DNA of 36,562 nucleotides from assembly GCA_009784115.1 (NCBI GenBank), contig WRCH01000013.1:1-36562 (forward strand), in the 5' to 3' direction. The stretch is from Chitinispirillia bacterium. Its GTDB lineage: Bacteria; Fibrobacterota; Chitinivibrionia; Chitinivibrionales; Chitinispirillaceae. Below, piece by piece: positions 1-8,316 of the stretch. Positions within the stretch are counted from its first letter, which is position 1. Every line of letters starts with the position of its first letter. The position numbers and the translations under genes were made by a program. Under the pieces are notes generated by a model. It saw nothing but the letters and a program-made list of their open reading frames with translations, ran no database searches and was not told the DNA's origin.

Positions 1-380
1 CGCATACCGTCGAACTCGCCGTAAAATATCTGCTCCCACGTTCCAAAGTCAAGCGCTCCATTGGTGATCGCGACAACAGTTTCACGCCCCATTACAGACC
101 GCTTTAAATGCGCGTCTGCGTTATCTTCATATCCGTTATGGTCGTATTGACTGTGAGGCTTTTCCGGCGCGAGTTTTTCTAACCACCGCTCGAAGTCACG
201 ATGCAGGCCGCTCTCGTTGTCATTGATGAATACACTTGCCGTGATATTCATGGCATTGACAAGGCATAATCCATCACTGATTCCGCTTTCGGCTAAAGCG
301 GCTTCGATATGCGGGGTAATGTTTACATATGCCCGGCGTGTCTTGGTACGGAAAGTTAGTTCTTTGCGGTATGATTTCAT
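1..380 (-). CDS. YjbQ / UPF0047 family protein, 3' end cut off by the window
   Basis: The reading frame runs leftward from an ATG at 380 and leaves the window, so only the first 126 residues are seen. A good ribosome site (GAGGTGA) lies just upstream. The translation contains [17 protein letters not shown], then a [20 protein letters not shown]-type stretch and [18 protein letters not shown]. These match the core of the YjbQ/UPF0047 family, which is known for a secondary thiamine-phosphate synthase activity; the physiological role is usually unclear. It is divergent from the FmdB gene across an AT-rich gap (381-521) in which I see no gene. Confidence 0.85.
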   Translation of the reverse strand, partial: MKSYRKELTFRTKTRRAYVNITPHIEAALAESGISDGLCLVNAMNITASVFINDNESGLHRDFERWLEKLAPEKPHSQYDHNGYEDNADAHLKRSVMGRETVVAITNGALDFGTWEQIFYGEFDGM

Positions 381-521
381 ATTGTATTCACCTCGCTGGT
401 TTTAACTCTTTTAAACGATATGATAGATGATTAAATATTCAAATAAGAAAATATATTATATTTATGGAGATGTACAGTGCAACTACTATGGAATGATCAA
501 TAAGGTAAAAAAGGATAACAG

Positions 522-770
522 ATGCCGATTTACGAGTATAAATGTGAAAAATGCAGTAACTTTTTTGAAGAGTTAGTCACCGGCGACCGCGATAAAAAAA
601 TTCCATGCCCCGCGTGCGGAGCTTCTGAAACGCAAAAGTGCATGTCTGCTATTGGCGGCATATCAATGAAAAGCGGATCGGGTATGCCATCGTGTGCAAG
701 CGGGGGCGGATGCGGCGGCAGAGCTATGCCGTCATGCGCAGGCGGCGGTTGTCCTCATGCAGCGTTTTAA
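522..770 (+). CDS. FmdB-family zinc-ribbon regulatory protein
   Basis: This is an 82-residue protein starting MPIYEYKCEKCSNFFEE, the hallmark of the FmdB zinc-ribbon family. CxxC pairs at residues 8/11 and about 29/32 should bind one zinc ion. The N-terminal half is the conserved ribbon. The C-terminal half is a low-complexity tail rich in Gly, Cys, Ser and Met (GGGCGG and GGGCPH motifs), common in this family and possibly an extra metal-binding tail. A ribosome site (AAGGA) stands eight bases before the ATG. The family was first tied to formamidase regulation, but for most members the role is unknown, so no function is assigned here. Confidence 0.85.
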   Translation: MPIYEYKCEKCSNFFEELVTGDRDKKIPCPACGASETQKCMSAIGGISMKSGSGMPSCASGGGCGGRAMPSCAGGGCPHAAF

Positions 771-821
771 TTTGTTTAAAGATATTAATTAATGAATAGA
801 TCATCATCATTTATTTATAGA

Positions 822-849
822 TTGTATATTGTAAATTATTAATTATACT
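822..849 (+). promoter_or_regulatory. Candidate sigma70-type promoter for the aminotransferase gene
   Basis: TTGTAT at 822-827 and TATACT at 844-849 are 16 bases apart, about 30 bases before the start codon at 879. The surroundings are AT-rich, so a chance match is possible. Confidence 0.4.
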
Positions 850-878
850 TCATATCACCGGAAAGGACATTACGTAAA

Positions 879-2081
879 ATGCCCACACTCTCTTCAAGCG
901 CTCAGGGAATGCGTTCCTCTGAAATTCGCCGCTTAATGAAATTAGCAGCCGACCCCAATGTTATCTCTTTTGCCGGCGGATCTCCCGCAATGTCGCTTTT
1001 GCCAGTTGAAATTGTCGATGAAATTTATAAAGAGCTTCCAGATCAGATTAAGCGGTTTGGCATGCAGTATGGGGCCACAGACGGCTTTCCTCCGCTTATC
1101 GCTGAGATCAAAAAATATATGGAATCAAAAGGCATAAGTTTTGACGATCAAGGCTTAATTGTCACAACCGGCGCTCAACAGGCGATAAATCTTGTAGCAA
1201 AGGTTTTTTTGGATCCCGGTGATGTGGTTGTAACAGAAAACCCCAGCTTTATAGGCGCTCTCGCCGCGTTTAAATCTTATGAGGCGGAGTTAGCCGGAGT
1301 GGATTTAGACAACGATGGAATTATCATTCCGCAGCTCCTTGAAACTCTTGACAGAATCGGTTCAAAAGCAAAAATTTTATACCTGACTCCATATTTCCAC
1401 AATCCGGCAGGGATGATTTACAGCATCAAACGCAAACAGGAGCTTTTGGACTGCCTTAAGGGGAGAGATATCTGCATACTTGAAGACGACCCTTATGGTG
1501 AACTCTATTTTGACGCCCGTGATAAAGAGCTTACCGTTCCGCTCAAAGCTATGAAAAATTCGCCGGTGCCTATTTGTTACACCGGTTCATTTGCCAAAAT
1601 TTTCAGTCCCGGTATGCGCCTTGGATGGCTTGCAGCTCCAATCGAAATCGCCGATAAATGCGAGCAGTCAAAACAGTCTATGGATGCCTGTTCCCCATCG
1701 TTCACACAGGTGCTTGCCGCTCAGTTTTTATCTCAGAATAAATTAGGCGGGTATCTTGAAGGACTACGCTCAGCTTATGCAATTCGCGCCTCAATTATGC
1801 TCGACAGTCTCAAAAAATATATGCCCGAGGAGATAAGCTGGACTACTCCCAAGGGTGGATTTTACATTTGGGTAACATTGCCAAAAAATATGGATGCAAC
1901 AGAAGTATTTGATGAAGCGTTAGCAAACGGCGCGGCATTCGTAGTAGGCAGCGCTTTTGATCCGCACGGGACAAAAAACGATTGTCTGCGCCTTGCTTTC
2001 TCAAGCACGCCTGAGGAAAAAATCGAAATGGGGATTAAGATTATTGCAGAGGCTGTGAAGAAAAAGCTTAAAGCAGGTTGA
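879..2081 (+). CDS. PLP-dependent aminotransferase, class I/II (2-aminoadipate / MocR-like fold)
   Basis: This 400-residue protein is a fold-type I aminotransferase that moves an amino group between an amino acid and a 2-oxo acid in the cytoplasm. Visible marks are the N-terminal SFAGGSP loop, TTGAQQAI (cofactor phosphate region), YLTPYFHNPAG near residue 175, LEDDPYGEL with the pyridine-binding Asp near 203, SFAKIFSPGMRLGW with the Schiff-base Lys near 240, and a C-terminal LRLAFS with the carboxylate-binding Arg. Length and motifs fit the LysN / 2-aminoadipate branch that also forms the C-terminal half of MocR regulators; here there is no winged-helix part. Substrate cannot be fixed from sequence. 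GGAAAGGA precedes the start. Confidence 0.88.
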   Translation: MPTLSSSAQGMRSSEIRRLMKLAADPNVISFAGGSPAMSLLPVEIVDEIYKELPDQIKRFGMQYGATDGFPPLIAEIKKYMESKGISFDDQGLIVTTGAQQAINLVAKVFLDPGDVVVTENPSFIGALAAFKSYEAELAGVDLDNDGIIIPQLLETLDRIGSKAKILYLTPYFHNPAGMIYSIKRKQELLDCLKGRDICILEDDPYGELYFDARDKELTVPLKAMKNSPVPICYTGSFAKIFSPGMRLGWLAAPIEIADKCEQSKQSMDACSPSFTQVLAAQFLSQNKLGGYLEGLRSAYAIRASIMLDSLKKYMPEEISWTTPKGGFYIWVTLPKNMDATEVFDEALANGAAFVVGSAFDPHGTKNDCLRLAFSSTPEEKIEMGIKIIAEAVKKKLKAG

Positions 2082-2094
2082 TTGATGGGGATGT

Positions 2095-2191
2095 ATATAC
2101 CGCTTCACAGCATAAATCTACACTGTGCCGCTAAGCAGCCCCACGGCCCTGCGTGCAGTGCAGTGTAGATTTATGCCGTTAGTCAGTATAT
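2095..2191. repeat. Near-palindromic repeat element, copy A
   Basis: A perfect 16-bp inverted repeat (2110-2125 against 2161-2176, arms GCATAAATCTACACTG) encloses a GC-rich loop. Outer arms ATATAC (2095-2100) and GTATAT (2186-2191) also pair. It sits between the aminotransferase and the end of purK. It shares long stretches with the element at 3833-3918 when read on the opposite strand. The size and shape are those of a REP/MITE-like element. Confidence 0.75.
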
Positions 2192-2234
2192 GTTGTAAGG
2201 GCGCTGCGCGCAACGCCTCGGCATATCTTGGCAA

Positions 2235-3314
2235 TTAATTTACTAACGAGAGCAACTTGTCAAATCCCTCAAGCATAGCTTCTTTGGTTGGACGGCGGAT
2301 AGAAGCATGACCCAATTTGCGTCCCGGTTTTGCTTCCTTTCCGTAATCATGAAAGTGCGCACCCTTAATACTAAGCACCGCCGCCGCGTTTGGCGTCTCT
2401 CCTATAAAATTCACCATCGCGCAAAATTCCACCGGTGAGGTATCTCCAAGCGGCAATCCTGTAATAGCGCGGATGTGGTTTTCAAACTGACTTGTGTTTG
2501 CGCCCTCGATACTCCAGTGACCGGTGTTATGAACTCTCGGAGCTATCTCGTTTGCGAGAAGTTTTCCGTTCATTTCAAAAAGCTCAAGAGCTAAAACCCC
2601 AACATAGTTGAGTTTTTCGAACAGCTTTTTGATGTACTCTTCCGCCGGCTTTTGCATGGGGTCCGCGGGACGGCAGATTGCCTTATGTAAAATACCATTT
2701 TTATGAGTGTTTTCACTTACAGGATAAAATACCGTTTCACCAATACGCGATCTTACCGCGATTACGCTTATCTCTCTTGTAAAAGGGACAAACGCCTCTA
2801 AAATACAATCCACACCGCCAAGCTGCGCCCATGCAACTTCAACATCAGCCTCACTGCGAAGTACAGCCTGACCCTTTCCGTCATAACCAAGAGTACGTGT
2901 TTTCAGAACGGATGGAAAACCAATTTCACGCAGCGCTGAAGTCAGGTCGTCAAGACTTTGTATTGCCGCGAAATTCGGCGTGTCTATTCCAAGCTCTTTA
3001 AAAAGAGTTTTCTCTTTGAGGCGGTCACACGATACTTCTAACGCCGCGGGAGGCGGATAAACAGGTTTTTTTGCAGACAAATAATTCGCGCATTTTGAGG
3101 GCACGTTTTCAAATTCATAAGTAATGATGTCAACCTTATCCGCAAATTGATCAAGTGTTGCTGTATCACTATAGAACCCTACAATATGCTCACAAACGTC
3201 ATCGGAGCATACATCCTGTGTAGGTTCAAGCACCACAAACTTGGCTCCAAGAGGAATTCCCCCAAGCGCAAGCATACGCGCAAGCTGTCCGCCGCCTAAA
3301 ATCCCTATTCTCAT
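2235..3314 (-). CDS. purK: N5-carboxyaminoimidazole ribonucleotide synthase (PurK)
   Basis: PurK uses ATP and bicarbonate to carboxylate AIR to N5-CAIR in de novo purine synthesis. The 359-residue protein has the expected length. It begins with [16 protein letters not shown], the pre-ATP-grasp nucleotide-binding loop. It continues with an ATP-grasp core ([17 protein letters not shown] glycine-rich loop; [14 protein letters not shown]) and ends with [18 protein letters not shown], the PurK signature that carries metal and phosphate ligands. Its ATG overlaps the purE stop by four bases (3311-3314), so the two are translationally coupled. Together they perform the two-step bacterial route from AIR to CAIR. 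Confidence 0.96.
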   Translation of the reverse strand: MRIGILGGGQLARMLALGGIPLGAKFVVLEPTQDVCSDDVCEHIVGFYSDTATLDQFADKVDIITYEFENVPSKCANYLSAKKPVYPPPAALEVSCDRLKEKTLFKELGIDTPNFAAIQSLDDLTSALREIGFPSVLKTRTLGYDGKGQAVLRSEADVEVAWAQLGGVDCILEAFVPFTREISVIAVRSRIGETVFYPVSENTHKNGILHKAICRPADPMQKPAEEYIKKLFEKLNYVGVLALELFEMNGKLLANEIAPRVHNTGHWSIEGANTSQFENHIRAITGLPLGDTSPVEFCAMVNFIGETPNAAAVLSIKGAHFHDYGKEAKPGRKLGHASIRRPTKEAMLEGFDKLLSLVN

Positions 3315-3805
3315 TTTCCCGCCCTTGGATCAGGGTTAGATAATACTTTGTCAGTCTGTTTTGTGCGATATTCATTCAAACTCGCTTTGATCTGCGGATA
3401 CTTGTTGCCAAGAATAGAGGCTGCCATAAGCGCGGCGTTTGCCGCTCCCGCTTTACCAATCGCCATAGCCGCGACAGGAATACCGGCGGGCATCTGCACG
3501 ATAGACAAAAGCGAATCCATCCCGTTAAGCGCTTTTGACTGAACTGGAACGCCTATCACCGGCAGACTTGTTTTTGACGCCGCCATACCGGGAAGATGCG
3601 CCGCGCCGCCCGCGCCCGCGATTATAACCTCAATGCCTCTTTTATCTGCGTTTTCGGCATAGTCAAAAAGCTTGTCCGGAGTCCGGTGAGCGGAAACGAC
3701 CTCTGTTTCATAGGGAATCTTCAATTCATCCATAATTTGTGCCGCGTGGCACATAGTGTCCCAGTCAGAAGACGAACCCATTATTAAACCTGCAAGCGGC
3801 TGCAT
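3311..3805 (-). CDS. purE: N5-carboxyaminoimidazole ribonucleotide mutase (PurE, class I)
   Basis: PurE moves the carboxyl group of N5-CAIR to carbon 4 to give CAIR. The 164-residue protein has the class I signature: GSSSDWDTM at residues 10-18, [12 protein letters not shown] with the catalytic His, and [12 protein letters not shown]. Presence of PurK next door confirms the class I (mutase) reading over the class II carboxylase. The ribosome site GGGAG lies nine bases before the ATG. About 25 bases upstream of the start begins a palindromic repeat element (3833-3918), so the element lies in the leader or promoter region of this operon. Confidence 0.96.
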   Translation of the reverse strand: MQPLAGLIMGSSSDWDTMCHAAQIMDELKIPYETEVVSAHRTPDKLFDYAENADKRGIEVIIAGAGGAAHLPGMAASKTSLPVIGVPVQSKALNGMDSLLSIVQMPAGIPVAAMAIGKAGAANAALMAASILGNKYPQIKASLNEYRTKQTDKVLSNPDPRAGK

Positions 3806-3832
3806 AGCTATTACTCCCTGTCCCTAAAAACA

Positions 3833-3918
3833 TATATACCGGTACACGGCATAAATCTACACTGCACCGCACGCAACTGCACGCAGGGCCGTGAGGTTTA
3901 TGCCGTTATGCAGTATAA
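3833..3918. repeat. Near-palindromic repeat element, copy B
   Basis: It begins TATATACCGGTACACGGC and contains GGCATAAA (3848-3855) paired with TTTATGCC (3897-3904). It shares GGCATAAATCTACACTGCA and CTGCACGCAGGGCCGTG with the reverse complement of the 2095-2191 element, so the two copies flank purEK in opposite orientation. The right end is GCAGTATA. Confidence 0.72.
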
Positions 3919-3973
3919 TATAAATGATACTCAGCTAAAAGTGGGCAGGTTTTCAAAACGAAAGATTTTTATT

Positions 3974-4002
3974 TTGACTCCTCCCTCTGTTTTATATATT
4001 TT
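3974..4002 (+). promoter_or_regulatory. Promoter of the riboswitch / P-ATPase unit
   Basis: TTGACT at 3974-3979, a 17-base spacer and TATTTT at 3997-4002 place transcription start near 4010. That is just before the first base of the riboswitch fold at 4021, which supports the call. Confidence 0.6.
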
Positions 4003-4020
4003 ATGAGTATAGAAAAAATA

Positions 4021-4117
4021 CCCGTGGGGGAGTAGTTGGCACAGAAGTTTCTGTGCGCCAAGCCAACAATCTCGATGGATAGTACCATCTGGCTTGACTT
4101 AATTAACGAGACTCACG
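4021..4117 (+). ncRNA. yybP-ykoY (Mn2+) riboswitch aptamer
   Basis: The leader holds the core elements of the yybP-ykoY family. GGGGAGTAG at 4027-4035 is the family hallmark. P2 is TTGGC...GCCAA with inner CACAG/CTGTG (4036-4061). A second arm pairs AAGCCA (4060-4065) with TGGCTT (4090-4095) and carries the conserved CAATCTCGATGG-type loop and a GATGG/CCATC hairpin. P1 closes with CGTG (4023-4026) against CACG (4114-4117), following CGAGAC. The family senses Mn2+ and often controls Mn2+ or Ca2+ transporters, including P-type ATPases. The 3' strand of P1 (CTCACG) is also the first strand of the terminator at 4112-4156. Metal-bound P1 should therefore block termination and switch the gene on. 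Confidence 0.86.
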
Positions 4118-4156
4118 TATGGCTATAAATTGTAGCTATGCGTGAGCTTTTGTTTT
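4112..4156 (+). terminator. Riboswitch expression platform: intrinsic terminator 1
   Basis: CTCACGTATGGCTA (4112-4125) pairs with TAGCTATGCGTGAG (4133-4146) with two G-T wobble positions, followed by CTTTTGTTTT. Its left arm overlaps the closing strand of aptamer P1, so the two folds exclude each other. Confidence 0.8.
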
Positions 4157-4166
4157 ATACAATATG

Positions 4167-4205
4167 ACTCAAGTGTAGCTCTCAAAACTATGCTTGAGTT
4201 TTTTT
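4167..4205 (+). terminator. Second intrinsic terminator in the same leader
   Basis: ACTCAAGTGTAG (4167-4178) pairs with CTATGCTTGAGT (4188-4199), followed by a run of seven T. It looks like a diverged copy of terminator 1 (ACTCACG.../ACTCAAG..., TAGCT, CTATGC, GAG-T). It ends 35 bases before the ATPase start codon. Confidence 0.75.
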
Positions 4206-4240
4206 ATTGTATAAATAATAGACAAAAGGGAAGATCGAAT

Positions 4241-6898
4241 ATGAATCACTTCATGGAATCAAAAGAGTCGTTAATAAGGAAATTTAAGACAAATCCTCAA
4301 AAAGGATTGACTGACTTTCAAGCTGCGCAGAACATTTTAGAATACGGCGCAAATGTACTCTCCGCCGCAAAATCTCCATCACTTATAAGCCGCGTTTTCT
4401 CCGCTTGCGGTGAACCTATGATTATAATGTTGATTCTCGCCGCGGTTATCGCGGTTGCAGTCAACATCATACTGCATACAAAAGGCGCCGAGGCGGACTT
4501 TTTAGAATGTGTGGGGATTTTTGCCGCAATTTCTATCTCTATAATCATCACAGTAGCAATGGAGGGCAGAAGCGCGAAAGCGTTTGAAACCCTCACAAAA
4601 ATAACCGATGATACTGCGGTTAAGGTGATAAGAGACGGTCATCCTAAACTGATTTCACAAAAGGAAATAGCTGTAGGAGATATTATTGTTATTGAGACGG
4701 GGGATAAAATCCCGGCAGACGGCAGGCTTATAGAGAGTATCTCTTTACAGGCGGATGAATCTTCCCTTACCGGTGAAAGCGTACCTGTCAAAAAGAATCC
4801 TGACATTATGATAAGTGATGAAAAGACTCCGGTCGCAGAGCGGTTCAATATGCTTTATTCAGGATGTTTTATTACAAATGGCAGCGGGAAGATGATTGTT
4901 ACTGATGTTGGCTATGGTACAGAATTTGGAAAAATAGCGGCTGAACTTTCTAAGACAGAAAAGACAAGTACTCCATTGCAGGAAAAGTTAGGAAAACTTG
5001 GAAAAACTATCGCGTTCTTTGGCACGGCTGCTGCCGCTATAGCCTTTTTAGTTCAACTGTTTATATTTATGAAAACCGACACCGCAACACTCGCCAATAT
5101 CGCGGAAGCATTTATTACAAGTATCGTGCTGATAGTCGCGTCTGTCCCCGAAGGTTTACCGACGATAGTAGCTATCTCTCTTGCGATTAACATAATAAAA
5201 ATGTCAAAGCAAAACGCGCTTGTAAAAAAAATGGTCGCGTGCGAAACGGTTGGTTGTATCAATGTAATCTGCTCGGATAAAACGGGGACTCTTACAGAAA
5301 ATAGAATGACGGTTGTTAATATTTATGATGGTAATACAATGATCGTCCCGGAAAAATTAAATTCCGGCTTGTTGATCGAAAATTTTTGTATCAACTCAAA
5401 CGCGGATGTAAATTTTAACGAAAACGAGATTAAGTTTTTAGGAAATCCAACAGAGTGCGCTCTTCTTCACGCCGCAAAAACAGCAGGATATGATTATACC
5501 GATATCCGCGGTAATCAAAAAATAAGCTACGTCTTTCCATTCTCATCTGAAAATAAAAACATGACTACGATTGCGGATATTTCAGGTGAATCCGTTGCTT
5601 TCTCAAAGGGAAGTCCCGAAAAAATAATTTCACAATGTAATCTATCCGAAAGTCAAACAGAAGAAATCACAAAACAGATCACACGTTTTCAGGAAAAAGC
5701 GTGCCGCGTAATCGCGTTCTCTCATAAAAAAATATCTATCAATAATAATAAGAGCGAGAGTGATTATGAATCCGCAAGACGTGATATAGAATCAGAGATG
5801 ATTTTTGACGGATTCGCAGCTATCACAGATCCGCTTCGTAAAGATGTTTATGACGCTGTAAATAGCTGCCGCAGCGCAGGGATTGATCTAAAAATTTTAA
5901 CCGGTGATAATATCATAACCGCAAAAGCAATCGCGAATGAATTAAATCTATTATCCGAAGATCACTTGGCAGTTGAAGCGAGAGATCTTGAACATCTGTC
6001 GGATGAGGAACTTACAAAACAGTTGACAAAAATACGTATTATCGCAAGAAGTACACCGGTTGTAAAAATGCGTGTTGTTCAACTTTTAAAATCAGACGGC
6101 CATGTAGTAGCTGTTACAGGAGACGGAATAAACGACGCCCCCGCAATTAAAAACGCGGATGTAGGAATCGCTATGGGAATAACAGGCACAGAAGTTTCAA
6201 AAGAAGCGGCTGATATTGTTCTGCTTGATGATTCATTTTCTACAATAGTAAAAGCCGTACAGTGGGGACGGGGAATCTACGAAAATTTCCAGCGTTTTAT
6301 CTGCTTCCAATTAACTACGAATTTAGCGTCCGTTACGACTGTTCTATCGTCAATATTTTTAGGTCTTGGCGCGCCGTTTACTGCGCTGCAGCTCTTGTGG
6401 ATTAATATTATTATGGACGGCCCTCCCGCGCTGACTTTAGGACTTGAGCCTATACGCGATGATCTGATGAAGCGCCAGCCGACAAAAAGGAACTCTTATA
6501 TTATATCAAAAAGGATACTCTCAAAAATTCTGCTCAGCGGGATTTTTATGGCGGTCATTGTCATCCTCCAAAAGAAATTTAACTTTCTGCAAGCTGACGC
6601 GGCACAGGAATCGACAGTACTTTTCACGCTTTTTGTCCTTTTTCAATTATTCAACGCGTTTAACAGCCGGGAATTAGGCGACACCAGTATTTTCAAAAAT
6701 ATCCACCGTAATAAGCTGATGCTCTTTGTTGTTGGGATGACATTTGGAGTTCAGGTTATTATCATACAATTTGCAGGCGCGTTTTTCAAAACCGTACCTC
6801 TGTCATTTGAGATGTGGGTCAAGATTACCGCGCTTGCTTTTACGGTGATATTGGCGGCGGAGGTTTTTAAGTTGACAAGAAAGATTTCGCGGGCATAA
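4241..6898 (+). CDS. Cation-transporting P-type ATPase (PMCA/SPCA-like; probable Mn2+/Ca2+ exporter)
   Basis: This is an 885-residue type II P-ATPase of the inner membrane that pumps divalent cations using ATP. Starting at the ATG at 4241 (GGGAAGA ribosome site), the order is: cation-ATPase N-domain; TGES actuator motif at 177-180; TM4 PEGLP at 303-307; DKTGTLT with phosphorylated Asp346; ILTGDN; TGDGINDAP with Asp628 and Asp632; TM5-TM10 to the end. TM6 reads WINIIMDGPPALTLG, closer to the MDGPPA form of SPCA/PMR1 Ca2+/Mn2+ pumps than to SERCA. The Gln that PMR1 uses for Mn2+ in MDGPPAQ is Leu here. An open frame extends upstream to 4142, but it would run through both terminators, so it is not the true start. 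The Mn2+ riboswitch makes Mn2+ efflux the leading hypothesis. Confidence 0.9.
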   Translation: MNHFMESKESLIRKFKTNPQKGLTDFQAAQNILEYGANVLSAAKSPSLISRVFSACGEPMIIMLILAAVIAVAVNIILHTKGAEADFLECVGIFAAISISIIITVAMEGRSAKAFETLTKITDDTAVKVIRDGHPKLISQKEIAVGDIIVIETGDKIPADGRLIESISLQADESSLTGESVPVKKNPDIMISDEKTPVAERFNMLYSGCFITNGSGKMIVTDVGYGTEFGKIAAELSKTEKTSTPLQEKLGKLGKTIAFFGTAAAAIAFLVQLFIFMKTDTATLANIAEAFITSIVLIVASVPEGLPTIVAISLAINIIKMSKQNALVKKMVACETVGCINVICSDKTGTLTENRMTVVNIYDGNTMIVPEKLNSGLLIENFCINSNADVNFNENEIKFLGNPTECALLHAAKTAGYDYTDIRGNQKISYVFPFSSENKNMTTIADISGESVAFSKGSPEKIISQCNLSESQTEEITKQITRFQEKACRVIAFSHKKISINNNKSESDYESARRDIESEMIFDGFAAITDPLRKDVYDAVNSCRSAGIDLKILTGDNIITAKAIANELNLLSEDHLAVEARDLEHLSDEELTKQLTKIRIIARSTPVVKMRVVQLLKSDGHVVAVTGDGINDAPAIKNADVGIAMGITGTEVSKEAADIVLLDDSFSTIVKAVQWGRGIYENFQRFICFQLTTNLASVTTVLSSIFLGLGAPFTALQLLWINIIMDGPPALTLGLEPIRDDLMKRQPTKRNSYIISKRILSKILLSGIFMAVIVILQKKFNFLQADAAQESTVLFTLFVLFQLFNAFNSRELGDTSIFKNIHRNKLMLFVVGMTFGVQVIIIQFAGAFFKTVPLSFEMWVKITALAFTVILAAEVFKLTRKISRA

Positions 6899-6905
6899 AG
6901 ACAAT

Positions 6906-6991
6906 GCCCCGCTGGGGCTGTGTGGATAGGGTATGCCTGATTCCTCTCCGGCTTACGCCGGAGGTTATAGACGTTAAGTCCCTTTGGGACT
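6906..6991. repeat. Cluster of three short palindromes between convergent genes
   Basis: Three compact hairpins follow each other: GCCCC-GCT-GGGGC (6906-6918), CTCCGGC-TTAC-GCCGGAG (6946-6963) and AGTCCC-TTT-GGGACT (6977-6991). The last overlaps the stop codon of the PfkB kinase gene. They lie between convergent genes and could help end transcription from both sides, though no long T run follows. The style resembles the clusters at 11996-12060 and 21511-21540. Confidence 0.55.
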
Positions 6992-7991
6992 ACAGAGCTG
7001 CGGCCTGTTTTATACGATCCCACCCTTCATCAGGAATATGCGCTCCGACAACCTGACACACCTCAAATCCGCAAAGAGAGGCGATCTTGCCGCTTTTTTC
7101 TATATCATACCCTTTCACAAGTCCGTAAAGAAATCCAGACGCCCAAAGATCACCGGCGCCTGTCGTATCAACAGCTTTACCGCTTCCGCACGGTTCAATT
7201 TTTACGGCGTTGTCTTTGTGGATGATAACACTGCCCCGCTTGCCAAGTTTCATCACTCCAACAGCCGCTCTTTTGCCAAGCGCTTCCGCCGCCTTTTGTT
7301 CATCCTTATGTCCGGTGAAAGCTGCCGCTTCATCTTCGTTAGCTATCAATATGTCAACATACTCGTCGGCGATCTCTTCCAAAAGTTTCCTTGACGCTTC
7401 TACGACGGTAAAACTGGCCAAGTCAAGCGAGATAAGCGCACCCGCGGCTTTGGCGGCTTTAAGCGCGCTCAGCAATAACTTTTCGTTAAAAAGCAGATAT
7501 CCTTCAATGTGAACAAACGCGCTGTCTTCAAAATGTTTCTCCTCTATTTCGTGAGGCTGAGTTTCCGCAGACGCGCCAAGATAAGTAAGCATTGAACGCT
7601 GAGCGTCCGGGGTGATTATTGACAGCACGTGTCCTGTTGCGGATGGGGATTTGAATAAAATCGGATCAACATTGCTTTTCACAAGACTTTGTTCAAATGT
7701 ATTACCGAGATCATCACTCCCCCGTTTACCGATAAACCGAGCCTTCGCTCCAAGTCTTCCCACCCCCACAATCGTATTGCACGCACTGCCTCCGGGCACA
7801 ATGCTTGGACGCGCGGCGCTTTTTGAAAGCACGCTTGTAATGTGCGTATGATCAACCATCACCATCCCGCCCTTTTGCGCACCCGAGCCGCTTAAAAAAT
7901 CATCCGACTCAATAAGACATAAATCCATAAGCGCCGAGCCGATTGCTGTTACTCTTGTTTTTGATGGGTTTGGTTTGAAAGGAATGGGCAT
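6990..7991 (-). CDS. PfkB-family carbohydrate kinase, adenosine-kinase-like
   Basis: This is a 333-residue ribokinase-fold sugar or nucleoside kinase. The N-terminal AIGSALMDL and VPGGSACNTIVGVGRLG (residues 65-81) bind substrate. DTTGAGDLWASGFLYG (275-290) is PfkB signature 2, with the anion hole and catalytic base Asp281. The long N-terminal part and GGSACN are typical of adenosine-kinase-like members, which phosphorylate adenosine or a related nucleoside, but the exact substrate is not settled by sequence. Its stop codon TAG lies inside a short palindrome (6977-6991). A GGAG ribosome site precedes the ATG. It is convergent with the P-ATPase and shows no operon partner. Confidence 0.85.
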   Translation of the reverse strand: MPIPFKPNPSKTRVTAIGSALMDLCLIESDDFLSGSGAQKGGMVMVDHTHITSVLSKSAARPSIVPGGSACNTIVGVGRLGAKARFIGKRGSDDLGNTFEQSLVKSNVDPILFKSPSATGHVLSIITPDAQRSMLTYLGASAETQPHEIEEKHFEDSAFVHIEGYLLFNEKLLLSALKAAKAAGALISLDLASFTVVEASRKLLEEIADEYVDILIANEDEAAAFTGHKDEQKAAEALGKRAAVGVMKLGKRGSVIIHKDNAVKIEPCGSGKAVDTTGAGDLWASGFLYGLVKGYDIEKSGKIASLCGFEVCQVVGAHIPDEGWDRIKQAAAL

Positions 7992-8096
7992 TATTTGTTA
8001 ACTCCGGTTCGGGTTAGTTTTTATGGACATAAGACTGCAATTATCCTTAAAAATATAGATATCCTGCTAATAACAATGCAAAAAAAAATTTTCGCT

Positions 8097-8125
8097 TTGA
8101 CTGGAAAAATTATTGCTCTTAAATT
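8097..8125 (+). promoter_or_regulatory. Candidate promoter in the 7992-8316 intergenic region
   Basis: TTGACT (8097-8102) and TAAATT (8120-8125) are 17 bases apart, about 190 bases before the Rpn-type gene. Apart from this I see no gene or clear structure in 7992-8316, which is AT-rich and separates the divergent PfkB and Rpn genes. Confidence 0.4.
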
Positions 8126-8316
8126 ATAATTACACCTGCACCAAAAAATCTATGGATAACCGCAATATTGCATATACTGCTGCTCTTATAAGCGGTATAA
8201 CTATTCATCTGTTTTTTCAGTGTCCTTTTGGTTAAAACATCTCTAATTTTTACTCACGGTAGTTATTCTCGATTTTCCTTTTTCGGCAAATAGTATTTTC
8301 CCCTACAGGAGGAAAT

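Noticed and set aside
2045-2234. Copy A as a classic intrinsic terminator
   Set aside because: The stem is long but there is no T run after it on either strand, and the unit recurs elsewhere as a repeat.
4142-4240. Upstream extension of the P-ATPase start
   Set aside because: The extra 33 codons run through riboswitch terminators 1 and 2, and GGGAAGA favours the ATG at 4241.
6984-7394. Plus-strand open frame of 136 codons opposite the PfkB gene
   Set aside because: It is antisense to an intact kinase frame, lacks a ribosome site and has no family resemblance.
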